A stretch of 64,000 nucleotides of DNA from Sphaerisporangium album (GCF_003323745.1 NZ_QOIL01000020.1:121053-185052); one strand, 5' to 3'; numbered from the stretch's first letter, positions 1 through 8,937 are shown. Notes: generated by a model from the sequence alone, not told the origin. Numbers and translations are program-made.

Positions 1-680
1 CCGGCGGTCCCCGGAGGGCATGATTGTTGCGGTCCAGCGAAATGAACCGGACAATCGGCTACTCGGACGGCCATTAGATTGCGGATCAGGCGGCGTGGGC
101 GCCCTTCGGCCGAACTCGGCCACCGGCGCACGGCCATGCCGGCTCATGTCGGCGAGTGCACGGGGCAGGGGGCCCGATACTGGCGTACATCCGCCCGCCC
201 GTCAAGTACCGCACCGCCTCCATGATTTCTGGATGGACCTCCCCGCATACGCCGCGACCGGCGCCGGGAACCTCTTGTGAACACGTGATCGCCCGGCGCG
301 GCGGGCGTTATGCGAGGGAAACAGCGGACCGCGCCGATGCGCGATGCCCGCTCATGTTTTCCGGGAACTACACGGAGATCGGCGGCCGGCGTGGTAACAC
401 ACCGGCCAGGTAAGGAAAAGTGCTCATCACGACAAATTCGGTGAAGTCAGCACTACATGGCGGAAGATCACCCCGGGCGCCCTCACCCGGAGCATCGCAA
501 CCCCGCAGGCCAGAAGGGTGGCCGGCCGCGGAGAGCGAGAGCCGCGCTCGGCCGCCTCGTTGCCTCGGCGGCCATCGCCCGACGTGAGCACGGCCGCACA
601 AAGGCGGCCCGCGAGACATGTACCCGGTGGAGGATCACATGCTCGCCGGATGGCTAATGACGGTGTGCGGGGTTAATCAT
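1..680. other. Left-edge stretch without a recognisable gene
   Basis: No open frame here has an actinomycete-like coding pattern, a convincing ribosome-binding site or a recognisable product. Two inverted repeats are visible: 385-406 (9-bp arms with one mismatch around GTAA) and 592-609 (GGCCGC/GCGGCC around ACAAAG). The second lies about 70 bases beyond the lsr2 stop and could help end that transcript, but it has no T-run. Confidence 0.5.
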
Positions 681-1013
681 TCACTGTGCCGCTTCGTACT
701 GGGCCACGATGTGGGAGGCGATCCGCCCCCGCTCGCTGACGTTCAGCCCACGCGCCTTGGCCCAAGCCCGGATCTCGGAGCTTTTGTCGCGAGAGGGACG
801 CTGGGCGGCGCCGCGCTTCCGGCCCCGGGCGGGCGTGCCCTCGGCCCGGCGGGCGCTGGAGACGAAAGGCGTAAGGGCCTCGCGGAGATTCCTGGCGTTT
901 TTGTCGTTCAGATCGATCTCGTAGCTCGTGCCGTCAATCGCGAAGGACACGGTCTCTTTTGCTTCGCCGCCTTCCAGGTCGTCGATGAGTAGCGTCTGGA
1001 TCTGTGTGGCCAT
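681..1013 (-). CDS. lsr2: Lsr2-family nucleoid-associated protein
   Basis: A 110-residue DNA-bridging, xenogeneic-silencing protein of actinobacteria that binds AT-rich DNA. The N-terminal half (MATQIQTLLIDDLEGGEA, then a beta-rich stretch ending near FAIDGTSYEIDL) is the oligomerisation domain. The C-terminal 40 residues (IRAWAKARGLNVSERGRI) are the DNA-binding domain, with RGR as the AT-hook-like element that inserts into the minor groove. Length matches the family (about 110). The ATG at 1013 follows AAAGGAG eight bases upstream. The gene is monocistronic here. Many actinomycetes carry more than one Lsr2 copy, and nothing in this window shows whether this is the principal one. As a silencer it could act on the A/T-richer operon near the right end of this window; that is inference. 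Confidence 0.95.
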   Translation of the reverse strand: MATQIQTLLIDDLEGGEAKETVSFAIDGTSYEIDLNDKNARNLREALTPFVSSARRAEGTPARGRKRGAAQRPSRDKSSEIRAWAKARGLNVSERGRIASHIVAQYEAAQ

Positions 1014-1452
1014 CTCCCACTCCTTTCACAGGGCTTAGTTTGACACCTCAAGAATATACCCGGTTTCCCCCGCATCCCACTCAGAGAACAGGGCGATGCA
1101 TTGGCGGACCCTTGACGTAACTTAGCCGTTTCAGGCGGCGGGCCGATTATCAGAGCGCCTACCAGCGCGTGACGAGGCCGCGGGGCGGCTCCGGCCTCGG
1201 AAAATTGGTGCCCGGACCACGCCCGACGGCGCGCCGGGGCATCGCCGACTACACGGATCGCGGCCGAGGTGAGCGTCCTCGCGTCAAGAGGCAGGGGCCG
1301 GAAAGGGTGTTCGGCCCTCAGATAATGACCGCTTCCGGACAGTGCGGGGCTCGCGCGGCCCGTTCGTGGCACCTGCTCGCGAAAGTCCGGCCTGCGCCCT
1401 CCATCGTAGGTGAGCGCCCCGTCCGCCGGCGTTCCATGCCGCTCGCGGACCC

Positions 1453-1466
1453 GTACAGTGGCCTCA
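1453..1466 (+). promoter_or_regulatory. -10 element of a probable leaderless promoter for NAD kinase
   Basis: TACAGT at 1453-1458 ends seven bases before the ATG at 1466, which would put transcription start at or next to the initiation codon. No Shine-Dalgarno sequence precedes that ATG. No good -35 hexamer is visible at the expected distance. Confidence 0.4.
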
Positions 1467-2329
1467 TGGGCATGGTCAAGACCGTCGGGCTGGTGCTGCA
1501 CCCCCAGCGCGACTCCAAGGAGGCCATCGACACCATCGTCGAGTGGGCTCGCGCCAGGGAGGTCACGGTGCTCGGCCTGCCCGACGAGGTCGGCCGCATC
1601 GACTGCAGCGCACAGGCGGTCGACGCCCACGCGCTGGTCGACCGCGCCGACCTGCTGGTCAGCCTGGGCGGCGACGGCACGATGCTGCGCACGATGCGCC
1701 TGCTCACCGGGCGCTCCACCCCCGTGCTCGGCGTCAACCTCGGCAGGCTGGGCTTCCTCGCCGAGATCGACGTCGACGACCTGCCCCCGGCGCTGTCGGC
1801 GATCGACGACCACCGGTTCACCGTCGAGCCGCGCATGGCGGTGCGGGCGTCCCTGCCCGGTGGCATGGCGGTCACGGCGTTCAACGACATCGCGCTGGTG
1901 CGCATCCCCGGCGACCGCCTGGCGGCCGTGTCGATCTCCGTCGAGGGCCACCCGTTCGTGCGCTACTCCTCCGACGCGGTGATCGTGGCGACGTCCACCG
2001 GGTCGACCGCCTACAACTTCTCGGCCGGCGGGCCGATCGTGTCCCCGCTGGTCGAGGGCTTCCTGGTCGTGCCGTCGGCGGCGCACTCCTCGTTCAGCCG
2101 GGCCCTTGTGCTCTCGGCCGACGAGCACGTCGTGCTGGAACTGCTGCCGTCGAGCGGGGAGCTCGCCGTCGAGGTCGACGGCGCGGTGCACGGGCACCTC
2201 ACCGCGGGCGACCGCGTGACCGTGGGCGCCGTGCGCGCCGCCGGTCATGTCGTGCGGCTCGGCACGACCACCTTCTACGAGCGCGCGCGGCGCAAGCTGC
2301 GGGTCAGCGGCAGCGCCGAGGTCGAGTGA
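1466..2329 (+). CDS. nadK: NAD kinase (ATP/polyphosphate-dependent)
   Basis: Phosphorylates NAD to NADP in the cytoplasm. The 287-residue protein has the kinase signature GGDGT at residues 68-72, the following GVNLGRLGFL block at about 89-98, and the STGSTAYNFSAGGP motif of the C-terminal beta-sheet domain. The usual N-E pair of the NAD site reads N-D here (FNDIAL), a mild deviation that could mark a paralogue rather than the main enzyme. The usual actinobacterial neighbours (tlyA, recN) are absent, which fits that idea. The frame is open further upstream, but residues before MGMVKTVGL are low-complexity and unlike the family. The start at 1466 (or 1472) lacks a ribosome-binding site and follows a TACAGT box, so the mRNA is probably leaderless. 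The stop codon lies inside a terminator-like hairpin. Confidence 0.92.
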   Translation: MGMVKTVGLVLHPQRDSKEAIDTIVEWARAREVTVLGLPDEVGRIDCSAQAVDAHALVDRADLLVSLGGDGTMLRTMRLLTGRSTPVLGVNLGRLGFLAEIDVDDLPPALSAIDDHRFTVEPRMAVRASLPGGMAVTAFNDIALVRIPGDRLAAVSISVEGHPFVRYSSDAVIVATSTGSTAYNFSAGGPIVSPLVEGFLVVPSAAHSSFSRALVLSADEHVVLELLPSSGELAVEVDGAVHGHLTAGDRVTVGAVRAAGHVVRLGTTTFYERARRKLRVSGSAEVE

Positions 2330-2348
2330 GGGGCGGGCGCGCCCCTCA
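2327..2348. terminator. Hairpin between convergent genes
   Basis: TGAGGGGC at 2327-2334 pairs perfectly with GCCCCTCA at 2341-2348 around a six-base loop. The stem contains the NAD kinase stop codon and lies between two convergent genes, so it could serve both strands. There is no T-run, as is common for actinomycete terminators. Confidence 0.5.
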
Positions 2349-2418
2349 GCCCGGACCGCTCAGCCCCGGACCGCTCACTGCCGCCCCCTCGGCCCCCGGG
2401 CCGCTCAGCCCCGGCCGG
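2345..2418. repeat. Short degenerate direct repeats between convergent genes
   Basis: CTCAGCCC-GGACCG-type units of 14-15 bases occur at 2345-2358, 2359-2373 and, after a diverged stretch, 2404-2417. They fill the gap between nadK and the esterase and reach into the esterase 3' end. No function is apparent; slippage of G/C-rich DNA is the simplest origin. Confidence 0.5.
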
Positions 2419-3379
2419 TCAGCGCCCGGCGCAGCGCGGCCACCCGTCCCGCGACCGCGCGCACGCTGACCCCGGCGTCGGGCAGTAGGGCGTCGAAGCC
2501 GTGGAAGGCGCCCGGGAACAGGTGGAACTCCGTCGAGACGCCCGCCCGCGCCAGCCTCTGGGCGTAGTCGGCGCACTCGTCGCGGAAGACCTCCAGCTCG
2601 CCGACGTCGATGTAGCACGGCGGCAGCCCCGACAGGTCGGCGGCGCGTGCGGGCGCCGCGTACGCCGGCACGGCCGCGGTCCCGACGGCCTCCCCCAGCA
2701 GCGCCGTCCACCCGAAGATGTTCTCCCCCCGGCTCCACATGACGGCCTCGTCGAACTCCCGGCTGGAGGGGGTTTCGTTGCGGTCGTCGAGCATGGGCGA
2801 GAGCAGGAACTGGAAGGACACCGACGGCCCTCCCCGGTCGCGGGCGAGCAGCACGGTCCCCGCCGCGAGGCCGCCCCCGGCGCTGGAACCTCCGACGGCG
2901 ACGCGGTCGGGGTCGACGCCGAGCTCGCCCGCGTTCTTCACCGTCCACATCAGGCCGGCGTAGCAGTCCTCGACGGGCGCCGGATGCGGGTGCTCGGGGG
3001 CCAGCCGGTACTCGACCGACACCACGACGCAGCCGACGTCGCGGACGTAGCGCGACAGGACGGCGTCGTCCATCTCGACCATGCCGAGCACCATGCCGCC
3101 GCCGTGCATCCAGTACAGGACCGGCAGCGGCCCCCCGCGCCCGGCCGGGCGGTAGACGCGCACCCGCACGTCGGGGTCGCCGTCCGGCCCCGGTACCGTG
3201 CGGTCCTCGATCTCGACACCCGGCACGGCGGCGGGCGGCATGGCGGTGAAGGAGGCGCGCATGCGGCCGCGCACGCCCGGCAGGTCCCGCGGCGACATCC
3301 GGGCGAGGTCGACCGGCGGCAGGAACGCCTGTTCCAGGCCCTCGGCGAGCTCGGGGTCGATGTTGGGGTGAAGCGGCAT
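2405..3379 (-). CDS. Alpha/beta-hydrolase esterase, hormone-sensitive lipase family
   Basis: A 324-residue cytoplasmic carboxylesterase-type hydrolase. The oxyanion-hole motif HGGG is at residues 92-95 and the nucleophile motif GSSAG at 164-168 (Ser166). The remaining triad positions are probably an acidic residue in GELEVFRDE (E263 by family alignment, or D267) and His293 in GAFHGFD. YRLAPEH at about 124-130 is also typical of the family. The substrate cannot be deduced. The start at 3379 was chosen because GAGGTGA precedes it; an upstream in-frame extension of 42 residues is Ala/Arg-rich and unlike the family. It stands alone, convergent with nadK. The 220 bases upstream, to the DUF3618 stop, show no gene. 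Confidence 0.9.
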   Translation of the reverse strand: MPLHPNIDPELAEGLEQAFLPPVDLARMSPRDLPGVRGRMRASFTAMPPAAVPGVEIEDRTVPGPDGDPDVRVRVYRPAGRGGPLPVLYWMHGGGMVLGMVEMDDAVLSRYVRDVGCVVVSVEYRLAPEHPHPAPVEDCYAGLMWTVKNAGELGVDPDRVAVGGSSAGGGLAAGTVLLARDRGGPSVSFQFLLSPMLDDRNETPSSREFDEAVMWSRGENIFGWTALLGEAVGTAAVPAYAAPARAADLSGLPPCYIDVGELEVFRDECADYAQRLARAGVSTEFHLFPGAFHGFDALLPDAGVSVRAVAGRVAALRRALTGRG

Positions 3380-3603
3380 GTCACTCACCTCATGAAAAGG
3401 CGGCGCGGCCGCGCGGGCCCCCGGGCCGCGCGCCGCCGTCACCGCGACGTGACGGGCGGTACACCCGGACCTGTGCCCGTCACGAGGCGCCGCCAACGGC
3501 GACATGCCATCGATGACCTGCTGTTTTCCTCGTCTTGAGCTACCTGGGCCGCTTCATGGCGGCGGCGCCGGGGATTCCGCGCCCCCGGCGCCGCTTCTGG
3601 AAC

Positions 3604-4236
3604 TCACCGATAACGGCGTCTCAGGCCCGCGGGCGGGCGCCGCCGCGTCAGGTTCACCCAGCCCACTCCGATCATGGTGGCCGCGCCGACGGCGATCAGC
3701 ACTGCGGGGCGGCGCCTGGCCTCGTCGGTGACCCGGTAGGCGACGCTCTTCACCGTTCCGGGCATCGCGGCCGTGCCCGCCCTCTCCGCGTTGGCGCCGC
3801 GCAGCCGGTCGGCCATACCGGACGCCTTCTGCCTGGTCGCGGCCATGGTCCGCCGCGCCCGCGCCTTGACGTCGACCTTCTGCGCGAGGGCCTCGACGGT
3901 GAGACCCAGTTCCTCCCGGGTTCGGTAGATCTCGTCGCGCAGCCGGTCCTCCTCCGACCAGTGGACCGGCGGATGGTGGGCGTACTCCTGGTGCGGATGC
4001 TCGGGCGGCGCCTCCGGGCGGGGCCCGAGCGACGACTCCGACAGCCCGGCGAGGGGGTCGCCCCTGCCATGGCTGACCACGGGCTTGACGTACGGCTTCG
4101 GCGGCGCGTGCACCTGCGGGACGTTCAGCGACTGGCCCATGGAGTCGAGGTTGGCCGTGCCCGGCTCCTGCCGGTGCAGGCCCACCTCTCCGGCCGTGGG
4201 ACGGTACGGGGCCCCGATCGGGTCGTGTTCGGTCAT
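3604..4236 (-). CDS. DUF3618-like membrane-associated protein
   Basis: A 210-residue protein with a long polar, Pro/His-rich N-terminus, then the DUF3618-like core EEDRLRDEIYRTREELGLTV with a helical stretch, and one hydrophobic segment near the C-terminus (PAVLIAVGAATMIGVGWV) followed by an Arg-rich tail. In the family the conserved core is a short helix that begins with paired acidic and Arg residues and is often encoded beside holin-X-type proteins, as here. Its ATG overlaps the upstream stop codon as ATGA, so the two are translationally coupled. It probably acts at the membrane as a small structural or stress-related protein; no activity is known. Confidence 0.75.
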   Translation of the reverse strand: MTEHDPIGAPYRPTAGEVGLHRQEPGTANLDSMGQSLNVPQVHAPPKPYVKPVVSHGRGDPLAGLSESSLGPRPEAPPEHPHQEYAHHPPVHWSEEDRLRDEIYRTREELGLTVEALAQKVDVKARARRTMAATRQKASGMADRLRGANAERAGTAAMPGTVKSVAYRVTDEARRRPAVLIAVGAATMIGVGWVNLTRRRPPAGLRRRYR

Positions 4237-4658
4237 CGGTGCGCACTCTCCTTCAGGACGTCGACATCGGCCTTCAGGCTTCTGATGGCCTCCTCGGGGA
4301 GGGGCGGCGTGGCCCTGCTCATCTGCTGCTTGCCGATCAACGCCATCATGGCGGCCACGATCAGCAGCGCGACCCCCACGATGAGGGCGGCGAGCCACCC
4401 GGGGAGCACGAGCGCGAGCGCCAGGATCGCCGTGGCGACCAGCGCGCCGCCGCCGTACAGCGCCATCACCCCTGCGCCGCCGAACAGGCCCGCGCCGAGG
4501 CCGGCGCGCTTGCCCTTGCGGCCGAGCTCCAGGGACGCCAGCCTGATCTCGTCGCGCACGAGCCGGGACACGTCCTCGGACAGGTGCTTGATCAGCTCGG
4601 CGGTCGAGAGCGTCGTGTACGGGTTGGTGACGGGCCGGGCTTCCTTCAGGTCGGTCAT
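4233..4658 (-). CDS. Phage holin family (holin-X type) membrane protein
   Basis: 141 residues: a charged amphipathic N-terminus (LIKHLSEDVSRLVRDEIRLA), two strongly hydrophobic segments (about 52-78 and 82-105) separated by a short turn, and a charged C-terminal coil. This is the layout of the actinobacterial putative Actinobacterial Holin-X/DUF1469 family. These are chromosomal proteins and despite the name need not be lysis genes; no other phage gene is nearby. Both ends overlap neighbours by four bases (ATGA), placing it between the truncated topoisomerase-like gene and the DUF3618-like gene in one transcript. Confidence 0.8.
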   Translation of the reverse strand: MTDLKEARPVTNPYTTLSTAELIKHLSEDVSRLVRDEIRLASLELGRKGKRAGLGAGLFGGAGVMALYGGGALVATAILALALVLPGWLAALIVGVALLIVAAMMALIGKQQMSRATPPLPEEAIRSLKADVDVLKESAHR

Positions 4659-5236
4659 GGCGTTTCCCTTTCTGTGCTCGGCGGGGTGCGGCGCAACAGC
4701 GCGATGACCGCCCGCTCCACGCCGCCGTGGGAGTCCGAGCCGTCGGTGTAGCGCAGCAGGTCACCTTCCTCGCCGGTCCGGTGCAGCGCGGTGATCACCC
4801 GGCACACGTCCGCGTCGATGATCTCCACCTCCCGGATCTTGCCGCCCTTGGCCGGGTAGACGCAGCTGACCATGCCCTTCTCGCATCTGACGTGCTCCAT
4901 GCGGAGCGTCGCCAGGCCGTAGGAGTCGTATTCCTCCCCGCCCACCCGGAAGAAGCCGATGTCCAGCATGCGCGCGGCGGCGGCCAGCACCCGCTCACGG
5001 GTGAGCCGCCTGCCCTCCAGGTCCTTGGCGACGCGGTCCCGGAACGCGGGGAGCCGCCGCGCCATCTCGCACACCCGGTCGAACTTCGCGCGGTCCTGTT
5101 CCTCGCGCCACACGTCGTGGTAGCGGTACTGGCGTCGCCCGGCGGTGCCGGCCCACTCATAGCTGAAGCCGCGCCCCCGGCGCCTGCGGCGGATTCCCGG
5201 CTCGGCGGGGTTGCTCTCGCGCAGTTCGACGGTCAC
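4655..5236 (-). CDS. Truncated topoisomerase IB-like protein lacking the active-site tyrosine region
   Basis: The 193-residue product begins like bacterial topoisomerase IB (SNPAEPGIRRRRRGRGFSYE) but then jumps to the GRRQYRYHDVWREEQDRAKF block at about residue 33. About 40 residues of the usual N-terminal domain, including the IPPAW and HIQATG region, are missing. The LLDxxxxRVGxEEY block is kept but shortened (FFRVGGEEYDSYGLATL), retaining the first catalytic Arg (R97) and the catalytic Lys (K130 in AKGGKIREV). The protein ends near residue 193, before the second Arg, the His and the nucleophilic Tyr would occur. It cannot cleave DNA as family members do. The GTG at 5236 matches the family N-terminus; its ribosome-binding site is weak. 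Its stop overlaps the next gene as ATGA. Either a decaying gene still read through or a repurposed DNA-binding remnant. Confidence 0.7.
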   Translation of the reverse strand: MTVELRESNPAEPGIRRRRRGRGFSYEWAGTAGRRQYRYHDVWREEQDRAKFDRVCEMARRLPAFRDRVAKDLEGRRLTRERVLAAAARMLDIGFFRVGGEEYDSYGLATLRMEHVRCEKGMVSCVYPAKGGKIREVEIIDADVCRVITALHRTGEEGDLLRYTDGSDSHGGVERAVIALLRRTPPSTERETP

Positions 5237-5338
5237 ATCGACCCCATACCCATGAGCCGGGCGGCAAACGGGCCGCTCACGCGCGGCCCCCGTGCCACGG
5301 GTGTGGCGGACGCGCCGCCACACCCGGATCACGCCGGC

Positions 5339-5827
5339 TCACCCCCGGTGGGTCCTGCCGCCCGGCATGCCGCCGGTCATGCCGCCGCCGGTCATGTGTG
5401 TGCCGGCACCGGGCATCTTGCGGTTCCCCACGGCCATGGCGCCGAGTCCCAGGAGCAGGATGACGGCTCCGGTGACGACGTTGTTCCAGATGGATCCGGT
5501 CGTCGCCGACCGTATGACCCACGGGGTGATGATCGTCCAGATGCCCAGGATGGGCAGCATCCAGGTCAGCCCGTACGTGCGACCGTACGCGGACGCGAAC
5601 CCCAGGGCGAGGGCGGCCACCACCAGCCCGGTGATCAGGTTGTTCACCGAGAGCCGGGGCAGGCCTGTGAAAAAGCCCACCACCCATGGCGATATCGCGA
5701 GATAGAGCCCCGCGAGCAGGGTCAGCCCGTCGATCACCTGAGCGACCGCGCTGGACCCCGCCCTTTCGTACTTGGCTCGCATCGCGACGATATCGGGATG
5801 CGCCTCCAGGCCGGTCGGTCTAGTCAT
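5339..5827 (-). CDS. SPW-repeat integral membrane protein
   Basis: 162 residues with about four hydrophobic helices and two copies of the SPW-type motif, ISPWVVGF at about residue 45 and ITPWVIRS at about 100, which define this small actinobacterial and proteobacterial membrane family. The N-terminus is cytoplasmic-looking and polar; the C-terminus is a Gly/Met/His-rich tail (GTHMTGGGMTGGMPGG) that could bind a metal, though that is a guess. The ATG at 5827 follows GGTGAGG. The gene lies 102 bases upstream of the truncated topoisomerase-like gene on the same strand, so it may head that operon. Function unknown. Confidence 0.85.
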   Translation of the reverse strand: MTRPTGLEAHPDIVAMRAKYERAGSSAVAQVIDGLTLLAGLYLAISPWVVGFFTGLPRLSVNNLITGLVVAALALGFASAYGRTYGLTWMLPILGIWTIITPWVIRSATTGSIWNNVVTGAVILLLGLGAMAVGNRKMPGAGTHMTGGGMTGGMPGGRTHRG

Positions 5828-6030
5828 GACCTCACCGCCTTCCGACTTCCTTCGCGGAACGGATCAATGTGGCCATACCCCTGCGGAAATCGCAGGTCAC
5901 GGAGGGCTGAGCAAATATTTCGGCTGATGATGGCCGATCTTCTGGTTTGACCGGAGGAAAATCAGACGGAAAAGCCCGGGGCCCGGGACGCTGCGGAGGC
6001 GTGCCCGGACCCCGTCCTCACGCGCTCAGA

Positions 6031-8937
6031 TCACGGCAGGGTCCAGGTCTGCGCGCCCGTGCCGTTGCAGTCGTAGATCTGGAGTTGCCGCCCGTTGGTG
6101 GTGTCGGACGCCGGGATGTCCAGGCACCGTCCGGACTGCGGGTTGCGCAACGCCCCGTTGCCCTGCGCCGACCACTGCTGGGCGCCCGAGCCGTTGCAGG
6201 TGTAGAGCTGCACCAGCGTGCCGTTGGCCGTCCCGCTGGCCGTGACGTCCATGCACTTGCCGAGGCCGCGGATCGTGCCGTCGGTGCCGATGGTCCAGCG
6301 CTGCGCGGTCGAGCCGTTGCAGTCGTAGATCTGCACCTTGGTGCCGTCCGCGGTGGAGCTGCCGTTGATGTCGACGCACTTGCCGAGGCCGCGGATCTCA
6401 CCCGTGCGGGCCGCGGGAGGCGTGCCCGCGCCGGCGCCGGTGAAGGTGTAGCCGTCGACGTCGTACAGCGCGCCGGTGCCGCTGCCGGTGAACACCAGGT
6501 AGAGGTCGTGGGTGTTGTCGTCCGGCTTGTTCACCGGCGCGGTGACCTCGGTGTAGTTGTCCCAGCCGCCGGTGCCGGCCACGGTGACGCGCGCGACCTC
6601 CGGGCCGGTGGGCGAGTCGAAGCGGAAGGACAACGTGCCGCCGGCGTTGGCCGAGCTGACGCGCGCCTTCACCCCGGTGATGCCCTTCAGGCTGACCCCG
6701 TGGTGCCTGACCCACTCGCCGTTCTGGATGTCACCGAGGCGCTTGCCTCCCTCGGCGGCGGCCTGGTCGATCACCTTGGGACCGTTGAGCTGGACGAAGT
6801 GCTCGGCCTGCCACTGCTTGGGCCAGAGCGTGATCTCCTTCTCCCCGGTGAGCGGGACCGTGCCGGTCGCCCCCTTGTCGGTGTAGGAGGAGCGCAGGAC
6901 GAAGAACTGCACCGCGTCCAGCCCCGCGTGGATGGGTCCGGTGTTGAAGGTCGCGCCGCAGCCGGTGCCCTGTCCCATCTCGTGCGCGTGCTCCTGGTGG
7001 CCGAGCGCCGCCCGGACGACCACGCTCGCGCACGGGACGGTGCCGTCCTGCGGGTCGGTGGCGCCGGCCGTCGCGCTCAGGTCGTCGCCCCAGCCGAACA
7101 TGCCTCCGTTGGGCAGGCCGTTGAGCGTCACCGTCGGCCGGTTGTTGCCGACGACGATCGGGACGAGCACCGTGCCCGACCGCCCGGTCCCGTCGTTGAC
7201 GGTGAGCCGGGCCCGCTTGTCGCCGTTGGTCGTGTAGGTGTAAGCGGCGTTGGCCGCGGTGGAGTCGGTGGTGCCGTTGTTGTCGAAGTCCCAGGCGTAG
7301 GTCAGGGGGTTGCCGTCGGGGTCGGAGCTGCCGGCGCTGGAGAACGCGACGGTCAGCGGCGCGAGCCCGTTGTCCTTGTCGGCGGTGGCGACGGCGATCG
7401 GGGAACGGCCGCCCTGGACGTAGTTGATCTTGTAGAGGCCGGCGTCCGCCGCGCCCGAGAAGTAGCCGCTGCCGTACTCCAGCAGGTACAGCGACCCGTC
7501 CGGCCCGAACTCCATGTCGATCGGGTGGACGAAGCTCATGCCCGACAGGACCGGCTCGATGACGGTGGGCGTGCCCGTGGAGGGGTTGCCGTTGTTGAAC
7601 TGCACCTCCTTGATCCAGTTACGGCAGTACTCGGAGATGAGCCACTTGTTATCGTAGTACTGCGGCCACTTGACGTCGGAGTTCAGCGCGGCGTCGTAGT
7701 GGTAGACCTCGGTGTGGTTGGGCGAGCCACAGCCGCCGGGGCTGTCCAGCGCGGGCCATTCCTTGCTGCCGCCGTGCTGCTCCCACACCAGCGCCGGCTT
7801 GGTCGCGGGCAGCTGCTGAAGGCCGGTGTTGCGCGGGGAGTTGTTGACCGGGCCGGTCGTGCCGCCGCAGGGGAACCAGCCACGGGGCGCGTTGGCGGCG
7901 AAGTCCCAGTCGTTGTAGGCGACGTTCGGGCCGCCGCAGTAGGGCCAGCCGTAGTTGCCGGGGCCGGTGGCGCGGTTGAACTCGTCGTAGGCCGCAGGGC
8001 CGCGGTTGGGGATCGTCGCCCCGGCGTCCGGGCCGACCTCGCCCCAGTACAGGGTGTTGTTCGCCTTCTTGTCGACCCACACGCGGTACGGGTTGCGCGT
8101 GCCCATGATGTAGATCTCGGGCCGGGTCTGGGCGGTGCCCTGCGGGAACAGGTTCCCGGCGGGGATGGTGTAGGTGCCGTTGTTCTCGGGGTGGATCCGG
8201 TTGATCTTCCCGCGCAGGTCGTTGGTGTTGCCCGACGTGCGCTGCGCGTCGTACTGCGGGTTGCGGCTCGTGCGCTCGTCGATCGGCGCCATGCCCGCCG
8301 AGTCGCCGCCGGAGTTGGTGTTGTCGCCCACCGCGAAGTACAGGTTCTCGCCCGAGTCCCAGGTCATCGAGCCCGCCGAGTGACAGCACAGGTCACGCTC
8401 GGTCGGCCATTCGATGATCATGTCCTCGCTGGCCGGGTCCAGGACGTTGGTGGAGGTGTTGAAGGTGAACCGGGAGATACGGTTCACCAGCGGCGTCACC
8501 TTCGGCGAGTAGAAGAGGTACACCCAGTGGTTGGTGGCGAACCTCGGGTGCAGGGTGATGCCGATCAGCCCGTCCTCGAACCGCGCGTCCAGCTGCAGGG
8601 TCAGGGCGACGGTCGTGGCCTTGGTGACCGGGTTGTACAGGCGCACCTGGCCGCCGCCGGAGCTGGTGCCCCGGTTGATGTAGAGCACCTTGCCGTCGGG
8701 CAGGACCGACAGCTCGATCGGCTCGCCCATGGACAGGCCGCCGTCCAGCTTGACCTTCTCGAACCCGCTGGTCGGCGGGGGCGCGAGGGCGGCCTGCCCG
8801 GCGGTGACGGACTTCACGGCGAGGGGAGGCGCGGCGGCCGGGGCGGCGGAGGCGGCCGTGGCCCCTTGCAGGGCCGTCGCGGCGAGGGCGAGGATCACGG
8901 CGCCGACGACCGTGCGTAAGCGCGCGGAAACTGACAC
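6031..8937 (-). CDS. Secreted multi-domain sorbosone-dehydrogenase-type protein with PKD, CBM6-like and ricin-B domains
   Basis: 968 residues. A signal peptide (about 1-33, ending in ASAAP) is followed by a glucose/sorbosone dehydrogenase beta-propeller (about 55-450, with GLIGITLHPRF and the DLRGKINRI and GTRNPYR blocks). Then come a PKD domain (about 475-550, DPDGNPLTYAWDFDNNG), a linker domain, a CBM6-like carbohydrate-binding region (about 650-800) and a C-terminal ricin-type beta-trefoil with three QxW repeats (QRW, QQW, QTW). Such proteins probably oxidise sugars or polysaccharide ends using PQQ outside the cell. The GTG at 8937 is preceded by AGGAG at good spacing, and the signal peptide starts exactly there. 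The neighbour upstream on the same strand is another secreted carbohydrate-active protein; the 116-base gap allows co-transcription. Confidence 0.88.
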   Translation of the reverse strand: MSVSARLRTVVGAVILALAATALQGATAASAAPAAAPPLAVKSVTAGQAALAPPPTSGFEKVKLDGGLSMGEPIELSVLPDGKVLYINRGTSSGGGQVRLYNPVTKATTVALTLQLDARFEDGLIGITLHPRFATNHWVYLFYSPKVTPLVNRISRFTFNTSTNVLDPASEDMIIEWPTERDLCCHSAGSMTWDSGENLYFAVGDNTNSGGDSAGMAPIDERTSRNPQYDAQRTSGNTNDLRGKINRIHPENNGTYTIPAGNLFPQGTAQTRPEIYIMGTRNPYRVWVDKKANNTLYWGEVGPDAGATIPNRGPAAYDEFNRATGPGNYGWPYCGGPNVAYNDWDFAANAPRGWFPCGGTTGPVNNSPRNTGLQQLPATKPALVWEQHGGSKEWPALDSPGGCGSPNHTEVYHYDAALNSDVKWPQYYDNKWLISEYCRNWIKEVQFNNGNPSTGTPTVIEPVLSGMSFVHPIDMEFGPDGSLYLLEYGSGYFSGAADAGLYKINYVQGGRSPIAVATADKDNGLAPLTVAFSSAGSSDPDGNPLTYAWDFDNNGTTDSTAANAAYTYTTNGDKRARLTVNDGTGRSGTVLVPIVVGNNRPTVTLNGLPNGGMFGWGDDLSATAGATDPQDGTVPCASVVVRAALGHQEHAHEMGQGTGCGATFNTGPIHAGLDAVQFFVLRSSYTDKGATGTVPLTGEKEITLWPKQWQAEHFVQLNGPKVIDQAAAEGGKRLGDIQNGEWVRHHGVSLKGITGVKARVSSANAGGTLSFRFDSPTGPEVARVTVAGTGGWDNYTEVTAPVNKPDDNTHDLYLVFTGSGTGALYDVDGYTFTGAGAGTPPAARTGEIRGLGKCVDINGSSTADGTKVQIYDCNGSTAQRWTIGTDGTIRGLGKCMDVTASGTANGTLVQLYTCNGSGAQQWSAQGNGALRNPQSGRCLDIPASDTTNGRQLQIYDCNGTGAQTWTLP

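Noticed and set aside
4233..4658. Prophage remnant suggested by the holin-family protein
   Set aside because: Holin-X proteins are ordinary chromosomal actinobacterial proteins; no endolysin, structural or replication phage gene is near.
5947..8919. A 990-codon plus-strand frame antisense to the sugar-dehydrogenase-like gene
   Set aside because: Composition is Val/Gly/Arg/Asp-rich as expected for the mirror of a high-GC gene, there is no domain resemblance, and the minus-strand product has clear domains and a signal peptide. The same reasoning removes the long frame opposite the GH2 gene (53318-56710) and others.
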